Assembly (NCBI GenBank): GCA_938038145.1
Contig: CALHQU010000024.1
Span: 1-30,489 of the forward strand
DNA from: an uncultured Candidatus Saccharibacteria bacterium
GTDB lineage: Bacteria; Patescibacteriota; Saccharimonadia; Saccharimonadales; Saccharimonadaceae
Direction of reading: 5' to 3'
Length of the DNA: 30,489 bases
Part shown: positions 14,411-22,961 of the stretch, in pieces
How the letters are laid out: each line of letters begins with the position of its first letter
How positions within the stretch are numbered: the stretch's first letter is position 1
Program-made: the position numbers and the translations under genes
The notes under the pieces: model-generated
Told to the model about the DNA's origin: nothing
The model's input: the letters and a program-made list of their open reading frames with translations, nothing else
Databases searched by the model: none

Positions 14411-16045
14411 CTACACCCCGGAAATATGCAGCAATCGCCCTTCAACTGACTTCATCCCTTGCCATTCATTTACGGTCGGCTGAAACCAAGCAGACACTTC
14501 GTCGCCCACTTCACGGAAAAATTCTTCTGGCGCATTAAAAGCCAGCATCTGCAACGCAACGTCATTTTTATCACGCAAGGTCAATTTCACGTGTTGCCCA
14601 TCCGCGCCCATTCTCCTCACATTTAAAACCGTCGCTTCAGTTATCTTCAATATAGGCTCTGCGTTACCATTGCCAAACGGCTCCATCTTCGCCAAATTAT
14701 CAATCAGCTCCTCATTAATTTCCGAAAAATCGTCAATTTCAACATCAGCCCTCGGCAACAAATATAATTCCTGATTCTTTAATTGCAACGAATCGTAAAA
14801 CTCATTCACTCGTCGTCTAAAATCGTCAATTCTCTCGGTTGCCAGCGTCACGCCCGCCGCCGCTCCGTGACCACCACCTTTAATAATAATGTCGTCAGCC
14901 GCACGAACCGCGTCAGCCGCGGAAAAATCACCAAAACTTCGCGCCGAACCCGTAGCCTCATCGCCACGCTCGCCAATTATAAAAACTGGCTTCTTATATT
15001 TCTCAACCAACTTTGACGCCACGATGCCGATAACTCCGTGATTCCAATTGCCGCTATTCACCACCAAAACTCGATCATCAGTCATATTGTCCGCCTGCTG
15101 GCAAGCTTCGTCAAAAATCTCATCCTGAATACTACGGCGTTTGATATTCAATTCTTCTAGTTTTTCGCTAGCCTCCAACGCCTCCAGTCCGTCATTCGCC
15201 GTCAGCATATCCAAAGCATATTGCGCCGTCTCCAGCCTGCCCGCCGCGTTCATTCGCGGGCCCAGACCAAATCCCAGATGCCTAGCATTAACCTTCTCTG
15301 GCTCAATTCCCGCCACCGACATCAATGCCTTCAAACCAGGACGCCTCTGCTTTTTCAAAACCTCCAAACCCCAATAGACATTCGCCCTATTTTCATCCGC
15401 CAGCGTAACTATATCGCAAACCGTCCCCAGCGCCACCAGATCCAATAGCCACTTCTCATAACCATCCGGCAGCCCGTCCAGTTCAGTTTGCAGAGCTTGC
15501 ACCAGCTTGAACGCCACACCCGCACCGCACAAATCGCGGAATGGATATTTATGACCAGGAAACTTAGGGTTAACCGCAGCAACACTCGGCGGCGGAGTCT
15601 CAGCAACATTATGGTGATCAGTCACCACCGTATCAATCCCCAAACTCGACGCATATTCAATTTCCGCATGACACAAACTTCCCGTATCAACCGTGACAAT
15701 TAAATCCGCACCCATATTTCGCACCTTATCAACGGCACCCATCGTCATTCCGTAACCCTCAACAAACCGATTCGGAATAAATGAACCAACTTCCTTAAAG
15801 CCAAACTTACCAAACGCATCCAGTAAAATTGCCGTTGCGCTCAGCCCGTCAATATCGTAATCGCCATAAATAACAATTTTCTCACCCTCAGCGTGCGCCT
15901 TTTTCAAGCGGTCCACCGCTTTTATCATATCTGGCAATAAAAACGGATCGTGTTTTACTGACACGTAATTCGGATGTAAAAATTCCTCACGCGCCGCACG
16001 CGTAGTTAAGCCTCGAGCTGCTAAAATTTTCTCAAATAATGTCAT
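14411..16045 (-). CDS. recJ: Single-strand DNA exonuclease RecJ
   Basis: The protein has 544 residues and matches RecJ, a 5'-to-3' single-strand exonuclease of recombination and mismatch repair. The DHH-family motifs are present: GDYDIDG (61-67), VTVDTG, TDHHN (about 139-143), GPRMNAAGRL (about 263-272) and the DHHA1 GGGHGAAAGVT (about 391). A C-terminal OB-type region follows. The start overlaps the stop of the winged-helix gene by one base (TAATG), so the two are cotranscribed. Confidence 0.95.
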   Translation of the reverse strand: MTLFEKILAARGLTTRAAREEFLHPNYVSVKHDPFLLPDMIKAVDRLKKAHAEGEKIVIYGDYDIDGLSATAILLDAFGKFGFKEVGSFIPNRFVEGYGMTMGAVDKVRNMGADLIVTVDTGSLCHAEIEYASSLGIDTVVTDHHNVAETPPPSVAAVNPKFPGHKYPFRDLCGAGVAFKLVQALQTELDGLPDGYEKWLLDLVALGTVCDIVTLADENRANVYWGLEVLKKQRRPGLKALMSVAGIEPEKVNARHLGFGLGPRMNAAGRLETAQYALDMLTANDGLEALEASEKLEELNIKRRSIQDEIFDEACQQADNMTDDRVLVVNSGNWNHGVIGIVASKLVEKYKKPVFIIGERGDEATGSARSFGDFSAADAVRAADDIIIKGGGHGAAAGVTLATERIDDFRRRVNEFYDSLQLKNQELYLLPRADVEIDDFSEINEELIDNLAKMEPFGNGNAEPILKITEATVLNVRRMGADGQHVKLTLRDKNDVALQMLAFNAPEEFFREVGDEVSAWFQPTVNEWQGMKSVEGRLLHISGV

Positions 16046-16347
16046 TAGTCTTTATCAGCCATGCCGCGCTTTGATCGCGCTGAATATTGCTGAGATTTAA
16101 TCACCATACTTTGCAATTCCTTAAAAATTGGGAATTGTTTATTAGTGAAATACGTACGTGAGTTACCTTGCTTTTCACTCTGCAAAAATCCAACCTTTTC
16201 TAGTCGCTTCAATTCTCGTTGAATGTTTCCAGGATCTTCCTTAATTAGCTTTGCTAATCCGCGAACATGTGTGTGAAAATCAGGATACTTAGCGTATACT
16301 ACTACAATTTTTCGCCGCACCCTAGATGTAATAAAAACGTCTAACAT
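16045..16347 (-). CDS. Winged-helix (ArsR-like) DNA-binding protein
   Basis: The protein has 100 residues with a helix-turn-helix (HVRGLAKLIKEDPGNIQRELKRLEKVG) and a wing (FLQSEKQGNSRTYFTN), the pattern of ArsR-type or related winged-helix regulators. No metal-binding cysteines are present. It precedes recJ with a one-base overlap. Its target is unknown, but its own promoter region is a candidate. A purine-rich GGGAGG lies just 2 nt before the ATG, an unusually short spacing. Confidence 0.7.
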   Translation of the reverse strand: MLDVFITSRVRRKIVVVYAKYPDFHTHVRGLAKLIKEDPGNIQRELKRLEKVGFLQSEKQGNSRTYFTNKQFPIFKELQSMVIKSQQYSARSKRGMADKD

Positions 16348-16411
16348 AACCTCCCTAACGCATCTTTCTTAATTAAAGTTTATCACAATTTTACAACACC
16401 CGACAAGTTTT

Positions 16412-17071
16412 TTACTTCCAATTCAAAATAACCTGATTAATTTTCGCTATCGTTTCCTCTTTGGATGGCAATGTATTATCTTCATAATAATGATTCAATC
16501 CCATAAAATTCTCCTTCACGTCCAAAATATGCATTTCATCAACTGTCATATGCAATTTATCCACCGCCGCCACACCACAAAACGGCACCGCAATCACCAA
16601 CTTCTCAATCCGAACAGACTTCAGAAAACTTAAAGCCACATCCAAAACCGATAAATCAGCACCAAAACCATCGTTCGCCAAAATCTCCACCCGATCCTTC
16701 AGCATATCCTTATCGATGATTCCGCCATCGCCCAAAAGCCTATTCATTTTCTGATGAGCCTCGCGCTTTTTCTCTTCCAGATAACCGTGAAATTCACTAG
16801 TATATTCATTAATCTCACCGTCAGAAAATTGGCTATTATACGTAAACTGCCCAGACTGCGACATCGCTCCAATGCTTAAACTTTCCCCAGGAATCTCAAT
16901 CCCCTCGCTCAACAACATCATGAGGACACAGTGAAGCTTCACTGCAATTTGCTCACCAACCAACACACCACCTTCGCCAATTGCAACCACTGCGCAGTTT
17001 TCATAGCGATACTTTTCCAGTACTTGATCAGCCAGAATTGCCCCAGCCTGCGAACGACTCTCAAAATACAT
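16412..17071 (-). CDS. Phosphoribosyltransferase-like protein, degenerate PRPP loop
   Basis: The protein has 219 residues and resembles the COG1926-type phosphoribosyltransferases. It opens with FESRSQAGAILADQVL and AVVAIGEGGVLVGEQIAVKL, then SIGAMSQSG, and a long insertion with EEKKREAHQKMNRLLG. The strand that should carry the PRPP loop (usually hydrophobic-DDGxATG) reads VEILANDGFGADLSVLDVALSFL, so one acidic residue and the Thr are replaced. Catalysis by the normal mechanism is therefore doubtful. It is divergent from priA with 39 nt between the start codons and has a -10 box 6 nt from its ATG. The family call is moderate. Confidence 0.6.
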   Translation of the reverse strand: MYFESRSQAGAILADQVLEKYRYENCAVVAIGEGGVLVGEQIAVKLHCVLMMLLSEGIEIPGESLSIGAMSQSGQFTYNSQFSDGEINEYTSEFHGYLEEKKREAHQKMNRLLGDGGIIDKDMLKDRVEILANDGFGADLSVLDVALSFLKSVRIEKLVIAVPFCGVAAVDKLHMTVDEMHILDVKENFMGLNHYYEDNTLPSKEETIAKINQVILNWK

Positions 17072-17077
17072 ATGCTT

Positions 17078-17104
17078 ATTTTAGCATTTTTTTCGCGATA
17101 TAAT
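17078..17104. promoter_or_regulatory. Overlapping divergent leaderless promoters (PRTase-like gene and priA)
   Basis: Minus strand: TGcTAAAAT (box 17083-17078), 6 nt before the ATG at 17071. Plus strand: TATAAT (17099-17104), 6 nt before the ATG at 17111. The two boxes are 15 bp apart, so RNA polymerase probably cannot occupy both at once. Confidence 0.65.
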
Positions 17105-17110
17105 ATAAAC

Positions 17111-19051
17111 ATGCATTACTATTTGGTTTCGCCAACAAGAATCGTCCGCGCCGACGCAAGTTCGTTTACGTATTCTTCGGAAGAAAGACTGCCAACCGGA
17201 ATGATTGTTGCTATAGAAATCGGCAAGATCAATGCTATTGGTGTAGTTCTACAAGAAGTTCGCCAACCAGATTTTGAAGTCAAGCCAATTAGTAAAATCA
17301 TTGAAGAATATCCTCTGCCAATCGAACTTGTTCAGACTGCTATATGGATGAGCAAATATTATGCCACGCACCAAGCGACCGTCTGGCAAACAATTTTACC
17401 TAGCGGATTATCCAAAAAACGTCGCTCAATTAACCAGTCCACCCCGGTTAATCCAGCAGAAAATCGAACAAAAAATGTATTCACTGATGAGCAAAAAGCA
17501 GCTCTCCAGACTATCGAAAATCTCCATTCCGGAACGGTACTTTTACACGGCGTAACTGGCTCAGGAAAAACTCTAGTATACATAGAAGCCGCAAAACAAG
17601 CCTTAAAAGAAGAGCGATCGGCGGTAATTTTAGTCCCCGAAATTGCCCTAACCTCACAACTAGTTGCTGAATTTTCCGCTCATCTGCCGAATGTCATAGT
17701 TACCCATTCCAAACAAACAGAAGCTCAACGATATGCAATCTGGAAAAGGGTTATTAGCTCAAACGACCCGGTAGTAATAATTGGTCCACGGTCTGCCCTT
17801 TTTGCGCCCGTGCAACAACTTGGACTTGTGGTAATTGATGAGTGCCATGAACCGAGCTTCAAGCAGGAACAATCCCCTCGATATTCAGCCCTCCGCGTCG
17901 CCTCAGTCCTTACGAATCAACATCGCGGCAAGCTAATTCTGGGTAGCGCTACCCCAGCAGTTGCCGACTATTACGTTGCAAAAAAATCAAACACGCCAAT
18001 CATTACAATGACAAAACCAGCAAGACCAGACACCGTTCGCCCCAACGTGACGCTGGTTGACATGACAAAGCGCAACAATTTTACTCAACATCAATTCCTC
18101 TCCGACCCACTCTTGAAATCTATAAACACAGCTCTATCAAAAAACGAGCAAGTTCTTATTTTTCACAATCGGCGCGGCACAGCATCAATCACATTATGCG
18201 ATAACTGCGGCTGGCAGGCTGGTTGTCCACGCTGTTTTATTCCGCTCACGCTACATGCAGATAGTCATAAATTGTCATGCCACATTTGCGGTTTTTCAAC
18301 CAAAGTTCCTACTAGTTGCCCTGAATGTAAAAACGCCGATATCATCCATAAAGGTATCGGAACTAAGCGAATTGAAGACGAATTACAGAGGTTATTCCCG
18401 AACAAAAAAATTGCTCGATTTGACAAAGATACCGATTTGAAAGCTACCGTGGACGAGCGTTATGACGAACTGAAAAATGGCGAAATAGATATAATTATCG
18501 GCACGCAAGTTATCGCCAAAGGACTAGATTTGCCACATTTAACAGTCGTCGGAGTCGTTCAGGCTGACACCGGACTTTCTCTCCCTGACTATTCATCGCC
18601 CGAACGAACATTTCAATTGCTCGCCCAAGTCGTCGGCCGCGTCGGCAGGTCAAGCACACCAACAGAAGTTGTCGTCCAGTCGTATCAGCCAAATCACCCA
18701 TCCATCACAAATGGACTATCTCAAAACTATACAGAATTTTATCAAAGAACCATATCTCAGCGGCAAAAAACCAACTTTCCACCCTTCACTTACTTATTAA
18801 AACTAACTTGCGTTTATAAAACCGAATCTGCCGCCACAAGGAACGCTAAAAAATTGTCCGAACTATTAAAATCCAATTTTAATAACATTGAAGTTTTTGG
18901 ACCAACGCCCGCTTTTTATGAGCGCGTCCGCGATACATATCGATGGCAAATCGTAATAAAAAGCCCCAAACGACAAGAGCTTCTTGACGTCTTGAATTTC
19001 CTGCCGTCATCACACTGGCAGTACGAGCTCGACCCTGTAAGTTTACTGTAA
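17111..19051 (+). CDS. priA: Primosomal replication-restart helicase PriA
   Basis: The protein has 646 residues. An N-terminal DNA-binding region (1-105) is followed by the helicase core with Walker A GVTGSGKT (147-154) and Walker B DECH (243-246). A zinc region with four CxxC-type pairs (CDNCG, CPRC, CHICG, CPEC) lies within it, and the second helicase half has GTQVIAKGLDLP and QVVGRVGRSS. PriA rebuilds replication forks after collapse. The start at 17111 is chosen over upstream codons because the -10 box lies just before it and MHYYLVSPTR fits the family start. It leads a plus-strand group with def and fmt. Confidence 0.95.
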   Translation: MHYYLVSPTRIVRADASSFTYSSEERLPTGMIVAIEIGKINAIGVVLQEVRQPDFEVKPISKIIEEYPLPIELVQTAIWMSKYYATHQATVWQTILPSGLSKKRRSINQSTPVNPAENRTKNVFTDEQKAALQTIENLHSGTVLLHGVTGSGKTLVYIEAAKQALKEERSAVILVPEIALTSQLVAEFSAHLPNVIVTHSKQTEAQRYAIWKRVISSNDPVVIIGPRSALFAPVQQLGLVVIDECHEPSFKQEQSPRYSALRVASVLTNQHRGKLILGSATPAVADYYVAKKSNTPIITMTKPARPDTVRPNVTLVDMTKRNNFTQHQFLSDPLLKSINTALSKNEQVLIFHNRRGTASITLCDNCGWQAGCPRCFIPLTLHADSHKLSCHICGFSTKVPTSCPECKNADIIHKGIGTKRIEDELQRLFPNKKIARFDKDTDLKATVDERYDELKNGEIDIIIGTQVIAKGLDLPHLTVVGVVQADTGLSLPDYSSPERTFQLLAQVVGRVGRSSTPTEVVVQSYQPNHPSITNGLSQNYTEFYQRTISQRQKTNFPPFTYLLKLTCVYKTESAATRNAKKLSELLKSNFNNIEVFGPTPAFYERVRDTYRWQIVIKSPKRQELLDVLNFLPSSHWQYELDPVSLL

Positions 19052-19055
19052 TTTC

Positions 19056-19064
19056 TGGTATAAT
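19056..19064 (+). promoter_or_regulatory. Extended -10 promoter of def-fmt (leaderless)
   Basis: TGgTATAAT lies in the 20-nt gap after priA, with 7 nt between the box and the def ATG. There is no good -35 box and no Shine-Dalgarno. def-fmt can therefore be transcribed apart from priA. Confidence 0.65.
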
Positions 19065-19071
19065 TATAGCA

Positions 19072-19647
19072 ATGACAAAAGACGATATTATCACATTACC
19101 AAACCCACATCTTCGCCAAAAATCATCAAAAATCCACGTTGTTACTAATGATGTTGTAAAACTGGCAGACGAAATGACCGCAGCCGCACTGGATTGGGAG
19201 GATTCCAGACCTCACGAAATTAGTGCCGCCCTGGCTGCTGTGCAAGTCGATAAATTAGAGCGTGTTGTGATTGTTCGAGCCGACTTTGAAAGAAAATCAA
19301 CTCGCGAATTCATCACTCTTATCAATCCAGAAATCGTGAAATATGAAGGCGAAGTTGTTGAAGACTTTGAGGGATGCTTAAGCGTTAAAAGCATTTACGG
19401 AAAAGTTCCCCGCTATAGTAAAATTCGCGTAAAAGCCATGAATTTAGATGGCGAAGAAGTGCGAATTAAAGCCGAAGGATTTTTGGCGCGCGTATTGCAG
19501 CACGAGATAGACCACTGTAACGGATTAGTTTTTATAGACCATATTAAGGATAAGAAAGACGCTTTTTATACGCTCGATGAGAAAGGCGAGTTGCAACCGT
19601 TAGATTATGACAAAGATATCGCCGAAAATAGTATTCTTTGGGACTGA
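19072..19647 (+). CDS. def: Peptide deformylase
   Basis: The protein has 191 residues and removes the formyl group from the N-terminus of new proteins. Motif 2 is EGCLSV, whose Cys binds the metal, and motif 3 is QHEIDHCNG, with the two metal His and the catalytic Glu. Motif 1, usually GxGLAAPQ, reads AALAAVQV: the Gln is kept but the Gly and Pro are replaced. A C-terminal extension (DKKDAFYTLDEKGELQPLDY) follows. Its last 41 nt overlap fmt, the enzyme that adds the formyl group its product removes. Confidence 0.93.
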   Translation: MTKDDIITLPNPHLRQKSSKIHVVTNDVVKLADEMTAAALDWEDSRPHEISAALAAVQVDKLERVVIVRADFERKSTREFITLINPEIVKYEGEVVEDFEGCLSVKSIYGKVPRYSKIRVKAMNLDGEEVRIKAEGFLARVLQHEIDHCNGLVFIDHIKDKKDAFYTLDEKGELQPLDYDKDIAENSILWD

Positions 19648-20494
19648 AAATTACAGCCTAATTACCTTAGAAGCTCTCGTTGAAGAGGGATTTAACGTTG
19701 TTTGCGTTATTACCAAACCCGACACCAAGCGCGGTCGCGGACACAAGCTTACCGAACCTCCAGTAAAAACATTCGCCAAGTCTCACAATATTCCAGTTTT
19801 ACAGCCAATCAAAGTCAGTGAAATTGCCGACTACATAAAACAGCTTCAGCCAGTAACGGGAGTTTTGGTTGCATACGGAAAAATCATTCCCCAGTCAATT
19901 ATCGACTTATTTACACCGGGAATTATCAATGTTCACCCTTCTCTACTACCAAAATATCGAGGACCTTCACCTATAGAATCAGCCATAGCCAATAGAGATA
20001 CCGAAACTGGCATATCAATAATGCAACTTGATAGTAAAATGGATGCCGGTCCAATATACACCCAAACTCGACAATCCCTCACTGGAAAAGAAACAAAGTT
20101 CGAGCTGTACGACAAATTATTTCACGATGGCACTTCTATGCTAATAAAAAACTTGCCAAACATCATCAATGGAAATCTTCAACCAACGCCACAGGACGAT
20201 TCTCAGGCTTCGTACTGCCAATTATTAAGCAAGGACAATTCGTGGCTCAATATGGAACGTATGACCGCCGCCGAAGCTGAAGCTCACGTCCGCGCACACC
20301 TCGGGTTTCCGCGTAGCCGAATGACAATCGACGATCGAGATATCATCATCACGAAATCCCATTGTGACAAAACTCCGAATTCTCATCTTGATAAAAAATT
20401 CGCCGATGGCAACTATTTAATTATCGACGAGCTCATCGCACCCAGCGGAAAAACAATGACCGCAGAAGAATTTATCCGCGGTCATCAAGCCTAA
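19607..20494 (+). CDS. fmt: Methionyl-tRNA formyltransferase
   Basis: The protein has 295 residues and transfers a formyl group from 10-formyl-tetrahydrofolate to initiator Met-tRNA. It shows the N-terminal KIVFFGTENYSL, the TKPDTKRGRGHKL loop, the catalytic region NVHPSLLPKYRGPSPI and the DSKMDAGPI strand, then a C-terminal tRNA-binding OB region. The ATG at 19607 lies inside def, giving a 41-nt overlap in another frame. It is the only start that leaves the conserved KIVFFG segment intact. It converges on a DUF5663 gene with 9 nt between. Confidence 0.94.
   Translation: MTKISPKIVFFGTENYSLITLEALVEEGFNVVCVITKPDTKRGRGHKLTEPPVKTFAKSHNIPVLQPIKVSEIADYIKQLQPVTGVLVAYGKIIPQSIIDLFTPGIINVHPSLLPKYRGPSPIESAIANRDTETGISIMQLDSKMDAGPIYTQTRQSLTGKETKFELYDKLFHDGTSMLIKNLPNIINGNLQPTPQDDSQASYCQLLSKDNSWLNMERMTAAEAEAHVRAHLGFPRSRMTIDDRDIIITKSHCDKTPNSHLDKKFADGNYLIIDELIAPSGKTMTAEEFIRGHQA
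20456..20485. repeat. Perfect 8-bp inverted repeat at the 3' end of fmt
   Basis: ATGACCGC (20456-20463) and GCGGTCAT (20478-20485) pair around a 14-nt loop. It sits inside the last codons of fmt, where fmt and the DUF5663 gene converge. No T run follows, so a role as terminator or convergent-transcript barrier is only possible. Confidence 0.4.
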
Positions 20495-20503
20495 ATTCAC
20501 TGA

Positions 20504-20977
20504 CTAAGCAGCCAAATCAAAGTCGCTTTGAGTCTGCTGCGGCGCTGAAGGTGTACTCATGCCACCTAAAATAGCATCGCGGTTGGCTATAATTTCCTTC
20601 TTAAGATCAGCCATCACTGCAGCCACAACGTCACGATAATCTGGTCGATTGACCTCTAGCCACTTAGTAGCTGCGAATTCATCCTTCAGGCGCGGATCAT
20701 CAACAGGCAAACCTGAAGCTTGTGACATTTTCTGCAGCATCGGTTCCTGCTGATAATTAGGCGCATGTTTCATCAGAAAATCATCCACAGCACCAGGAGT
20801 TTTATCGATAATTCCCGCAAACTCCTCCAGCTGAGCATCGCTCATTCCCTGGCTTAATCGTTCGCCAACTCGAAGCTCTAACTCGCTATAAATATGCTGC
20901 AACAACGATTTTTGCTGATCTTCCGGCAGCTGGTCCAGCCCCAATTCTTTAAGAAATTCTTCATTCAGTTGGAACAT
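20504..20977 (-). CDS. DUF5663-type protein, longer paralogue
   Basis: The protein has 157 residues. The N-terminal 80 residues (FQLNEEFLKELGLDQLPEDQ, then LRVGERLSQGMSDAQLEEF) match the pattern of DUF5663, a helical domain common in Patescibacteria and of unknown function. The C-terminal half has MSQASGLPVDDPRLKDEFAA and ends in a polar tail with TPSAPQQTQSD. No signal peptide or membrane helix is seen. Its N-terminal domain is paralogous to the next gene's: both start with MF, then acidic-hydrophobic EFL, then GxxxLP. The Shine-Dalgarno AAAGGAGG is strong, 4 nt from the ATG. Confidence 0.75.
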   Translation of the reverse strand: MFQLNEEFLKELGLDQLPEDQQKSLLQHIYSELELRVGERLSQGMSDAQLEEFAGIIDKTPGAVDDFLMKHAPNYQQEPMLQKMSQASGLPVDDPRLKDEFAATKWLEVNRPDYRDVVAAVMADLKKEIIANRDAILGGMSTPSAPQQTQSDFDLAA

Positions 20978-21013
20978 AGTCCTCCTTTTCTTTCGTCTAT
21001 ATGATTAAGTTAA

Positions 21014-21022
21014 ATTATACCA
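21014..21022 (-). promoter_or_regulatory. Extended -10 promoter of the longer DUF5663 gene
   Basis: The minus strand reads TGgTATAAT (box 21019-21014). A leader of about 30 nt with AAAGGAGG follows before the ATG at 20977, so this gene is leadered. Confidence 0.6.
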
Positions 21023-21039
21023 GTAACTGTTTAATATTA

Positions 21040-21354
21040 CTATCCGCGAATCATATTCAGCGCGTCATTGTATAATTTTTGTAGCTCAATCATAGTCTCA
21101 TTCATCGAGGCTTGAACAATTTCCATTAAATTAACACCATTATTTGCGCACCAATTCAATACTGCAGAAACATCGTCGCCATCCAGTAATCTCATAAACT
21201 CATCCAGCTTCGCTTCGCCAACAGCCAGTAAAATCTTCCTTGTAATCTTAGACTGAACACTGTCAGTGACGTCTTCCCTCATCTGTTCTTTTTTATCCGC
21301 AGGCAATGATCCAAAACCAGCCTGTGCTAAGAATTCGTCAGTAATTTCAAACAT
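21040..21354 (-). CDS. DUF5663-type protein, shorter paralogue
   Basis: The protein has 104 residues and is all helical by eye: FEITDEFLAQAGFGSLPADKKEQM, VTDSVQSKITRKILLAVGEAKLDEFMRLLDGDD, and a C-terminal helix with MNETMIELQKLYNDALNM. It shares the EFL...G.GxLP and L...VGE.kL.EF pattern with the gene at 20504-20977. A good AAGGAG precedes the ATG. Function unknown; the tandem duplication suggests a paired or divided role. Confidence 0.7.
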   Translation of the reverse strand: MFEITDEFLAQAGFGSLPADKKEQMREDVTDSVQSKITRKILLAVGEAKLDEFMRLLDGDDVSAVLNWCANNGVNLMEIVQASMNETMIELQKLYNDALNMIRG

Positions 21355-21390
21355 TTTTTTATCTCCTTGTTTATTTTTATATTTTACCTA

Positions 21391-22857
21391 TTAAGCGTAT
21401 TTATTCAATACCTTCAATACGTCAGCAGTAACGCTAGATCCGTCAACTTTCATCCAAACTGATCCGTCAGGGTTATTAAACCATTCCACGGTGTGACCAT
21501 TAGCCATGGCTTTATCGGCCAGATTATGAAGTTGATCCATTGCGTTTGCGTCACCAAACTTCTCGGCAGCCCAGTCCCAAGGATAGTCGTAAGAATTGAA
21601 GTTTGATGTATCTAGATTAGCACTATTTACAATGTTGTTCATAGAAGATGCGCCGCTAGGCTTCTGTGGTATTTGCTCACTACCAGATTGTGGAGGTGTT
21701 GTAGTGTTACTCTCAGTACCAGTAGCATGCGCAGAGTTATCCCACAACCAGTCGCCGAAAAATTTACCAGCAAAACCACCCAAGGCAAAACCAGCACCAT
21801 ACTTACCTAATGACGATCGTACTTTCTTACGCAGGGCATCCTGCCTCTCTATACTCACATCCTTAAGATTGTCAATCGATACATTGACTGCATGCTTCAT
21901 AACATCGTCAATTTTCATGTTAGCCACAGTATCCTTAAATGAAGGATCTATAGCTTCAAGACTGTCGTCATCTATGCGATCTTCGCCACGATGCTCTTCC
22001 AGAACAGCTTGCTTTGTTGCTCCAGCAACTCCTAATTCCGTTACAATACCGACAGCCGTAGTAATAGGCCATGTAGCAACAGACCCTACTATAGCACCGC
22101 CCACAAAACCAGCACTACCCAACTTCAGCGTCTGAGCAATCTTACCACCATTATTAAACACTTTACCAACTTTAGCGGCAGCTTTCTTAAATATATTACG
22201 ATCATCAAGCATGTCGTCATACTTATCTGTCGTTGTTCTTGAGGTTTCTTGCATACTTGCAAACGCTGCTTGCCCCATCTCCGCCGCTAATTCAGCCTGT
22301 TTTTCTGGATCCTGTTTTGCTGCTTCGATTTTATCAGCAAACTTAAGACGCATGTATTCCAATTCGCTCTTTTTCAATTCCTCTGTAGCAGCATTCAACT
22401 CTTCTTGCCGCTTCTTTCCGCCAAAGAACTTCTTAAAGAAGTGTGATTCAACGGCAATACTCGCTTTAGCGAATCTACTTCGAGCAATCTTAAGATTAGT
22501 AGCAGCTTCATACGCCTCCAAGCTAATCTTTTCTGTTGGGGTGTCATCAACATAGGTCGCATTATCAGACTGATTATCTGGTTTTGTAGGCCCCATCCCC
22601 AAAGGTTGAGGCTCTTGATCTTGCATCTTATTTTTATTAAGAGATTCACTTAATTTATGTATAAAAAACTCAGCAGCTTCAGGATTGTTAGTTAGATAAT
22701 CTATTACAGTTGCAAAACTTTGTCTAAGATTTTCATTTGCATCGAAATTTTCTGAAGTATTATCTTTTTGCTCTTCAGTTCTATTTACAGCGGAAGCTTC
22801 TAATGCTGCTGATTCATCATTAGTACTGGATGGACTTCCTTCGGGTGTTTTGCTCAT
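21391..22857 (-). CDS. Unrecognised 488-residue protein with glycine-rich hydrophobic segments
   Basis: I do not recognise this protein. A low-complexity acidic/polar N-terminus (1-100, rich in Asn, Glu and Ser) leads to a long helical, probably coiled-coil region (about 105-225). A glycine-rich hydrophobic stretch follows (GFVGGAIVGSVATWPITTAVGIV), then an acidic linker and a second one (YGAGFALGGFAGKFFGDWLW). A Ser/Thr/Pro-rich spacer and a compact C-terminal domain (YDYPWDWAAEKFGDANAMDQL, DGSVWMKVDG) end it. The hydrophobic pairs may enter a membrane. The ATG at 22857 is chosen over a TTG at 22899 because AAAGGA lies upstream. It has a strong promoter and a leader of about 60 nt. Confidence 0.65.
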   Translation of the reverse strand: MSKTPEGSPSSTNDESAALEASAVNRTEEQKDNTSENFDANENLRQSFATVIDYLTNNPEAAEFFIHKLSESLNKNKMQDQEPQPLGMGPTKPDNQSDNATYVDDTPTEKISLEAYEAATNLKIARSRFAKASIAVESHFFKKFFGGKKRQEELNAATEELKKSELEYMRLKFADKIEAAKQDPEKQAELAAEMGQAAFASMQETSRTTTDKYDDMLDDRNIFKKAAAKVGKVFNNGGKIAQTLKLGSAGFVGGAIVGSVATWPITTAVGIVTELGVAGATKQAVLEEHRGEDRIDDDSLEAIDPSFKDTVANMKIDDVMKHAVNVSIDNLKDVSIERQDALRKKVRSSLGKYGAGFALGGFAGKFFGDWLWDNSAHATGTESNTTTPPQSGSEQIPQKPSGASSMNNIVNSANLDTSNFNSYDYPWDWAAEKFGDANAMDQLHNLADKAMANGHTVEWFNNPDGSVWMKVDGSSVTADVLKVLNKYA

Positions 22858-22919
22858 TTTGTGGTGGTTTCCTTTCGCCTTCTGCACGCAGAATGGCAAT
22901 AAACTTATGTATATCTAAG

Positions 22920-22948
22920 ATACTATCATAAATACACAAAAAAGTCAA
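22920..22948 (-). promoter_or_regulatory. Promoter of the 488-residue protein gene
   Basis: On the minus strand TTGACT (22948-22943) and TAGTAT (22925-22920) are 17 bp apart, and the -10 is extended by TGa. The leader of about 60 nt contains a hairpin with arms TTCTGC and GCAGAA and a CCACCAC run before the ATG. Confidence 0.7.
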
Positions 22949-22961
22949 TACTTAGAGCGAT

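Noticed and set aside
22211..22555. Plus-strand open frames inside the 488-residue protein gene
   Set aside because: They mirror the helical, Ala/Glu/Lys-rich minus-strand gene and give Ser/Ala/Leu/Cys-rich products typical of antisense frames.
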